This document shows positions 1 through 6,600 of a DNA stretch of 7,699 nucleotides, in pieces. Made by a program: the position numbers and the translations under genes. Within the stretch, counting starts at the first letter, position 1; each line of letters starts with the position of its first letter. The notes below the pieces were generated by a model. That model was not told where the DNA came from and did not search any database. It saw only the letters and a program-made list of their open reading frames with translations. The stretch is from Clostridiales bacterium (GTDB taxonomy: Bacteria; Bacillota; Clostridia; Christensenellales; Christensenellaceae): the NCBI GenBank assembly GCA_003343685.1, contig QAKS01000043.1, forward strand, positions 1 through 7,699, read 5' to 3'.

Positions 1-378
1 CCCTCGGGTATAAGCGATATCATCACGGCAACGACAGATTTTATCTCAGCACCTCTTTCCTGCGTCATTCTGTTCGTCGTAGGCTATGGAATCGAACTGA
101 ACCGCGAAATGCTCCGGCCCGCTCTCCTGTCCGTCGTCGTCCGCTGCGTGTGCTGCGCAGTGCTGTGCTTTTTGACCATCACGGTGATCGGCTTGCTGAT
201 GCCCATGACAGAGCTGCTGCGCTGGGCCATCGTCATGGTGTTTATACTGCCGGCGCCGTATATTCTTCCTCTCTATCTGAAGGACAAGGCCGAGCAGTCC
301 TATGCCTCTGTCTGCCTGTCTATGCAGACGCTGTTTTCCATCGCAGCCTTTGCCGTCATAGCCTTTATCGCAGCCTGA
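1..378 (+). CDS. AEC-family-like permease, C-terminal fragment (5' end outside window)
   Basis: Frame 1 is open from the first base to a TGA at 376-378, giving 125 residues of the C-terminus of an integral membrane protein. The true start lies upstream; an internal ATG at 109 is not taken as the start because the frame upstream is equally membrane-like and open. Four hydrophobic stretches are visible, at about residues 16-31, 40-62, 68-86 and 99-124. They are separated by short polar loops such as ELNREM and KDKAEQSY. The pattern of a short helix ending in a glycine-rich turn (FVVGYGIEL), then a Pro-rich helix (FILPAPYILP), a polar loop and a last helix with Ser-Met-Gln resembles the final half of AEC (auxin efflux carrier) family permeases, which usually have about ten helices. 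The substrate is unknown. A terminator follows it and a separate promoter precedes the NRPS, so a role in exporting the NRPS product is possible but unsupported. Another secondary transporter family cannot be excluded. Confidence 0.6.
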   Translation, partial: PSGISDIITATTDFISAPLSCVILFVVGYGIELNREMLRPALLSVVVRCVCCAVLCFLTITVIGLLMPMTELLRWAIVMVFILPAPYILPLYLKDKAEQSYASVCLSMQTLFSIAAFAVIAFIAA

Positions 379-414
379 CTCCATAAATTGACAGCCTGTT
401 TTTCACCCGCATAC

Positions 415-448
415 ACCGGCCGCGGCTTTTTATCAGCGGTCGGTTTTG
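415..448 (+). terminator. probable intrinsic terminator of the permease gene
   Basis: ACCGGCCGC (415-423) pairs with GCGGTCGGT (436-444). This forms a 9-bp GC-rich stem with one G-U pair and a 12-base loop, followed at once by a short T run (444-447) and then GT. It lies 37 bases past the stop codon of the permease fragment and ahead of the NRPS promoter, as expected for an end-of-transcript signal. The T tract is short, so termination may be incomplete. Confidence 0.6.
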
Positions 449-512
449 TATTCGGAAACGGACCTGTTAATTTTTTTCATTACACGATATTTTTGAAATC
501 GGCAGGTTCCTG

Positions 513-541
513 TTGTAATCCTCAAAAAATTTCATTATAAT
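513..541 (+). promoter_or_regulatory. sigma-A type promoter for the NRPS gene
   Basis: The -35 element TTGTAA (513-518) matches TTGACA at 4 of 6 positions. It is separated by exactly 17 bases from a perfect TATAAT -10 element (536-541). The surroundings are AT-rich, unlike the coding regions on both sides. Transcription would start at about 547-549, giving a leader of roughly 63 bases before the ATG at 611. The hexamers are read directly from the sequence; activity is inferred. The -10 element overlaps a perfect inverted repeat, which suggests the promoter is controlled. Confidence 0.65.
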
Positions 542-558
542 ACAATATGTCATTGTAT
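540..558. promoter_or_regulatory. perfect inverted repeat over the -10/+1 region, candidate operator
   Basis: ATACAAT (540-546) and ATTGTAT (552-558) are exact reverse complements separated by five bases (ATGTC). The 19-base dyad starts inside the TATAAT box and covers the predicted transcription start. A protein bound here would block polymerase, so a repressor operator is the simplest reading. A third, looser half-site ATTTGTAT follows at 561-568. The stem is AT-only except for one pair, so it would make a weak RNA hairpin; a DNA site is more likely than an RNA element. No regulator gene is in the window and no regulator family can be named. Confidence 0.45.
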
Positions 559-592
559 GTATTTGTATCTTTTGCAGCCAAAACCTTAACAT

Positions 593-597
593 GGAGG
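593..597 (+). promoter_or_regulatory. Shine-Dalgarno site for the NRPS start, with long spacing
   Basis: GGAGG lies 13 bases before the ATG at 611, longer than the usual 5-9. It is the only strong Shine-Dalgarno match near this start. The ATG at 611 is still the start: it is the first ATG after an in-frame TAA (587-589), no GTG or TTG lies between, and the C-domain homology begins by residue 12. The other nearby ATG, at 591, is out of frame and stops after 11 codons. Confidence 0.6.
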
Positions 598-610
598 ACG
601 CGTCGTCAAA

Positions 611-3600
611 ATGCAGGAAACTGTAGCCGTAAAAAAAGACAAATATCCTCTGTCGTTGAGCCAGAAAAACATCTGGAATGTTGAGTTGTCCCATAAAGGA
701 ACCTCTATCAACAACATTTGTTCCACCATACGCATTGAGGGGCGCTTCGATCTGGCGCGCATCAAAGAGGCTATTAATCTGGTTCTCATGCGCGACAGCA
801 CGCTTCGTACACGCATAACGGCGGAGGGCGGCGTTCCTCTTCAGTACACCGTTCCCTTTGAGGAAGAGCAGTTCCCCGTGTTCGATTTTTCCCTCACCGG
901 GCGCAGCGGAGTGGCCCACTGGGAGGCGGCCGTAACCCGGGAGGCGATGGAGCTGCTGGATTCCCCTCTATATTCTTTTGCCATCTTCCGCACCGGCGAA
1001 GAGGACGGCGGCATTCTCGTCAAGGTGCATCACATCATCTCGGACGGTTGGTCTCAAATGCTGATGAGCAACCGCATTGCCGAGGCCTATTTGGCGCTGC
1101 TCTCGGCAGAGCAGCCGGATACCTCTCCCTCTCCGTCATACGCGCTTCATATAGAACGTGAGAACGGCTATCTGGCATCCTCCGCCTATGAGCGTGACAT
1201 GGCTTTTTGGGAAGACCGTCTCTCGGGCTTTTCCGCGCCTTCTTCTATTCGCGAGTGCAAAAGTGCTTCCCTGAGCCCTGTAGGGCAAAGGCGCACCTTC
1301 CGGCTTTCCGGCGTTTTGAATCATGCGATCAAGTCCTTTTGCGACGAATATCGCGTCGCCCCTTTCTCCGTGTTGTATATGGCTCTCGCTATTTACCTGC
1401 GCCGCACCGGCGGCCGGGATAATATTGCCATTGGCGTTCCCGTACTGAACCGCGTCAATTTTTCCGAAAAGCAGTCCACGGGCATGTTTGTCAGCACGCT
1501 GCCGTTTATCGGCAGAATTGACGAAAGCTGGACCCTGAAGCAGTTCAACGAGGAGCTTTCAGACGCCTGGTATGACCTGCTTCGCCATCAGAAGCTTTCC
1601 TTTTCGGAAATCAACAGTGCGGCAAAACGCCTTCATCCCGATATGGCGCGGCTTTTCGACATCGTGCTTTCCTATCAGAACAGCCGCACCTTCAAAAGCC
1701 GCGATGCCTCCGTCACATTTTCCGGACGCTGGCATTACAGCGGTTATCAGGCGGAGCCTCTTCTCATTCACCTCTCCAGCATGGACGAGGACTTCCGATA
1801 CTCTATCGACTATGACTATCTGACGCAGGTATTTTCCGCGCAGGACATCGAACAGCTGCATGGATACCTGATGCAAATACTCGGCGAAGCGCTTTCCCAC
1901 CCCGACGCTCCCATCTGGCAGCTTTCCATGCTGGGCCATGACGAACAGGAAAAGGTTCTGTTCTCTTTTAATGACACAGCCCGTCCCAGAGAGAGCGAAA
2001 GTGTCGCCGGCGCCTTTGTCCGCACGGCAAGGGAACACCCCGACCGGGCCGCCGTCATCTGCGGCGGTGTTCGGACGTCTTACGCCGCGCTTCTGGAGGG
2101 AGCCTGCCGCTGTGCCGGGGCCATCAGCCGTCTGACCCAGAGCGCCGGGCCCGTATGCGTGCTTCTGGAAAAAAGCACACAGCTCATTGAAGCCATGATG
2201 GGCGCGGCTCTTTCGGGCAGAGCTTGGATCACCCCCTCCGTCGACACGCCGAAGGAACGCCTTTTGGCGATGGTCTCCGGCGCATCGCTGATCGTCACGG
2301 CATATGATCTTATCGAAAAAAACGCACTGGCCTCTTCCGGCACTGCCGTTCTGGACATTGACACGCTGGAAAACGAAAACGCGTTCCTTCCGCCCCTGCC
2401 CCGGGATGGTTCCGGTCCGGCCTATGTGGTCTATACTTCCGGTACGACCGGCAAACCCAAAGGCGTTGTGATCACAGGGGACAGCCTTTTAAACTTTTCT
2501 GCCAATATGCGGCCCTATTACGGCTACGGCGCGGTTCTTTCCGTCTGCAGCACAGGCTTTGACGCATTTGTCCTGGAATCGGCCGCCTCTCTTTTAAACG
2601 GCAAAACAGTCATTCTTGCCCGCCCGGAGGAACAGGAAAGTCCCTCCTCTCTTGCGGCGCTCATCGAGAATTATGCCGCGGGCTTTCTTGCCCTGACGCC
2701 GTCGCGGCTGGAGGCATACATGAAGCACCCTGCTTTCCGGCGCGCTCTCGGTAGGCTGCAAAGCATTGTCTGCGGCGGCGAACACTTCCCCGGAGATCTG
2801 CTGGCGACGCTGAAGCTCTATACAAAAGCGCAGATTTACAACCAGTACGGCCCCTCCGAGACAACGGTGGGTGTGAGCATCAAGCTTTTAAACGATGCCC
2901 AGAAAATCACCGCCGGAAAGCCCCTGCCCAACTGCCGCTTTTACGTTTTGGACGCCCATCGCCAGCCTCTTCCCGTCGGGATACCGGGCGAGCTGTATAT
3001 TGGCGGTCTCTGCGTAGGCAAAGGGTATTTCGGCGCCCCTTCTCTCGACGCAGAGCGTTTTTTCAAAAGTCCTTTTGAGCCGGGAGAGCGCCTGTATAAG
3101 ACGGGCGATACCGCCCGTTGGACTCCCGACGGCGAAATCGTCCTCATGGGACGGATTGACACGCAGGTCAAGCTGCGCGGGCTTCGGATTGAGACGGATG
3201 AAGTGGCGGCGCGCATTGCGGCATACCCGTCTGTGCGGCAGGCTTTCGTCCAGAAGGTCTGCCGGAACGGCGGCGAGTTTCTTGCCGCATGGTATACCGC
3301 CGACGAGCCCGTATCCGAAAGCGATCTTCTCGCCTTTGTCGTTTCCTATCTGCCCGCCTATATGCTCCCTGCCTGCTTTATCCGTCTGGACCAAATGCCT
3401 CTTACCGCCAACGGCAAGGTCGACGCGGCCCGGCTGCCCGCGCCGCCGGAGCAGAGCGGCGGCGCGCCGCAAAGCGAAAGTGAGGCTGCCGTTTTGGAAA
3501 TCTTTCGGGCCGTTTTGGGCCGGGACGACATAGGACCCGGCAGCGATTATTTTCTCTGCGGCGGCGATTCTCTGAACGCAATGGATACGCTGCTGAGGCT

Positions 3601-6600
3601 GGAGCAGGCCTTCGGTGTGCGCATGAAGGTCGCAGACCTGTATCTTTGCCGCACGGCACGGCGGCTTACCGAAAGGCTCGGTTTTTCCGCGCCGTCTCCG
3701 GTGCGTTACAGAGACACCATCCCCAAAGCTCCCGACATGGACTCTTACCCGCTGTCGCCCACGCAGCTTTCTCTCTATTTTGAAACACAGCTGGACCCGG
3801 ATGGTCTTTCCTACAACATGCCCGGCGCTTTCCGCCTGAAAAACGGGGTGTATCCCGACAGGCTGGAGGAGGCTTTTCGTGCGCTGATTCAGGCCGAGGA
3901 AAGCTTACGCACCGGCTTTGTGATGGAAAACGGCGGCGTTCGCCAGCGCATCGCAAAAGACGTTTCCTTCCGTCTGGAAAGACTTCAGGCTGACAGCTTT
4001 GACAAAGCCGCGCATATCTTTGTGCGCCCGTTCGACCTGACGGCGCCCCCTCTTCTGCGGGCGGCGCTCTGGCAAGAGCCGGACGGCGGCACGGTTCTGT
4101 TTGCAGATATGCACCATCTGATTTCCGACGGTATTTCCACGCCCATCCTGCTCCGGCGGCTGGACGCGCTCTACCACGGCAAAACCCCTTCGTTTTCGTC
4201 CGTGTCCTACCGCGACTATGTCTGCTGGCAGGAGGCGAAGGACCCCTGCGAACAGGCGCTCTCCTACTGGGAAAGCCGCCTGTCCGGCGTCAGCGCCCCC
4301 CTCGAGCTGCCCACTGATTATCCGCGGCAAAAGGGTTTCTCCTTTTCAGGCGGCAAGCTCTTCCTTTCCTTGGACGCCGGACTGTCTGCCGCGTGTGAAT
4401 CCTACTGTGAAAAAAACGAGCTTTCGCCCTACATGCTTTTCATGGCCGCCTTTGGCCTGCTTCTGAGCAAGATATCCGGCAGCAGCGACTTTTTGGTCGG
4501 CACGCCCGTATCGGGGCGCTCCCACGAAAGTCTTCAGAACGTTTTAGGTGCATTTATCCATACGCTGCCCTTCCGCATTTCTCCCGGAGACGGCACAACC
4601 CTGCGCGACTGGCTGATGCAGATCAAAACAGATGTTTCCGACATGCTCGACCATCAGGACTGCACAATAGAGCAGTTGTCCTCCCTTTTCGGTGCGGGCC
4701 GCAGTTTAGAAGGCGGAACGCTCTACAACACCATGTTTACATACCGCCCCTTCTCGAGGGACGATCTGACTTTCGGCGGCGAGCGGATTACCTATCTGCC
4801 CGTCGACACGAAAACATCCAAGCTGGACCTTACCGTAGAGGCAGAAAAATCCGCCGAAGGATTCTCCTTTACGTTTGAATACTCCACAGCCTTGTTTGCA
4901 AAGGATACAATCGCGCTGTACCTGCGCAGCTTCGAGGCGATTTTGCGCGACATTGTCGCCAACGACAGCCGCACCGCCAAAGACGTGAGCGCCATATCCG
5001 CTGCAGACCGTTTTACCCTCATAGAACAACCTTGCCATATGCGCACGCCCTATCTGGCTATGCCCGTTGATATGCTGTTCGACCATATGTCAGACCTCAC
5101 GCCGGATGCGCCTGCTGTAATTTTTCACGGGAATACGACCTCCTTCTCCACGCTGCGGCAGAAGGCCGAAAGCATTGCCGCGCTTCTGCAGCGCAAAGGA
5201 GTAAAGCGGGGCGGACGCGTTGCCTTCGCAATGCGGCGCTCGCCGGAGCTGATCGCCGCCATGCTGGGCATTTTAAAAGCAGGCTGTGCATATGTGCCTG
5301 TACTGCCCTCTTTCCCGGAAAAGCGGCTCTCCCATATGCTGAAGCTATCGGAAGCGTCTCTGCTTTTGGCAGACGACGCCAGCCTGCGCGAGCTGCCCGA
5401 TAGTCTGCCCTGCCCTGTCGTCAACACAGCGGAACAGGGCGGTTCATTCTCCCCTGTCTCCGGCAGGAGCGCCGAAGATCTCATCCACGTCCTGTTTACC
5501 TCCGGCTCCACCGGCGAACCGAAGGGAGTAGAAATTCCTCACCGGGCTGTGGCAAACCTCCTCCTCTCCGTATCGGAGCTGACTCACGGCGTACAGGGCA
5601 GCTTTCTCTCCGTTGCCAACGTGATTTTTGACACGTTTATTACAGAAACGCTGCTGACCCTTGCCCTTGGCAAATGTACTGTGCTCGCCGATGAGGAGGA
5701 AATGATGCTGCCGTGGAAAATGGCGGAGCTTATGGAACGCCATAACGCCACAATTATTCAGCTGACCCCGTCCCGGCTCCAGATGTGCCTTGGCAACAGC
5801 GCCTTTGCAAAGGCTGTGAAAAAAACAGAGCTTGCCTACATCTGCGGCGAAGTATTTCCTGCAGAGCTCCTGAAAAGGATGCAGTCCATGACAAACGCCC
5901 GAATTTTAAATCTCTACGGTCCCACAGAGGTGACCGTATATATCAACGCTGCGGATGTGACGCACCGCGACCGTCCCGTTTTAGGCAAACCCTTTCATAA
6001 CTGCCGCATCTATGTTTTGGACGATCACCTGCGGCCCGTAATGCCCACCGCCGCCGGAGAGGTGTATATCGCAGGCGAGTGCCTCTCGGTCGGCTATGCG
6101 GGCAGGAACGACATGACCAGGGAGCGTTATCTGCCCGACCCCTTCTTTCCCGGACAGCGCATGTATAAAAGCGGCGATATCGCCCGGCTGCTTCCGGACG
6201 GATATTACGATTTTGTCGGTCGGCGTGACATGCAGGTTAAGCTGAACGGGCAGAGAATTGAGCTGGACGAAATCACAGGCCGCCTTCTGGGCGTGCCGTG
6301 GGTGTCGGAGGCTGCCGCTGTCGTCTCCGGCACGTCCGGGGGCGTTAAAGAGCTTGTCGCCTTTGTCGTCGTAAAAGACGGACAGCAGGCCGATATTCCC
6401 GCCCTGCGCCGCACTCTTTCGGACGAGCTGCCCCACTATATGGTTCCCTCGTCCATCATCTTGCTGGACGAGCTTCCCCGCACCGCTACGGGAAAGACAG
6501 ACCGGCGCGCATTGGAGGCCTATACCGCGCCCCGTGACGAGCGGCCCGCTCCTGTCCCGGAAAACACCGCGGACGTCCGCGGTACTCTTCTGTCCATATG

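Noticed and set aside
46..384. Minus-strand frame (112 codons) opposite the permease fragment.
   Set aside because: The plus-strand frame is clearly a multi-helix membrane protein; the reverse is a His/Gln/Asp-rich shadow.
591..626. Eleven-codon leader peptide starting at ATG 591.
   Set aside because: It has no Shine-Dalgarno upstream, no attenuation-type codon run and no following terminator/antiterminator structure. It is listed as a finding only for its overlap with the NRPS signal, not as a gene.
467..919. Minus-strand frame (150 codons) crossing the promoter region and the start of C1.
   Set aside because: It overlaps the best promoter and Shine-Dalgarno for the NRPS and the N-terminal C-domain motifs on the other strand; no support as a gene.
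2888..3472. Minus-strand open frame (194 codons) opposite the end of A1.
   Set aside because: It runs antisense to the A6-A10 cores of A1; its sequence is low-complexity in the manner of shadow frames.
3061..6180. Possible recent duplication of module 1 into module 2.
   Set aside because: The two modules share only family-level motifs (for example GKPxxNCRxYVLD). The pocket residues and intervening sequence differ widely, and no long near-identical DNA stretch was seen.
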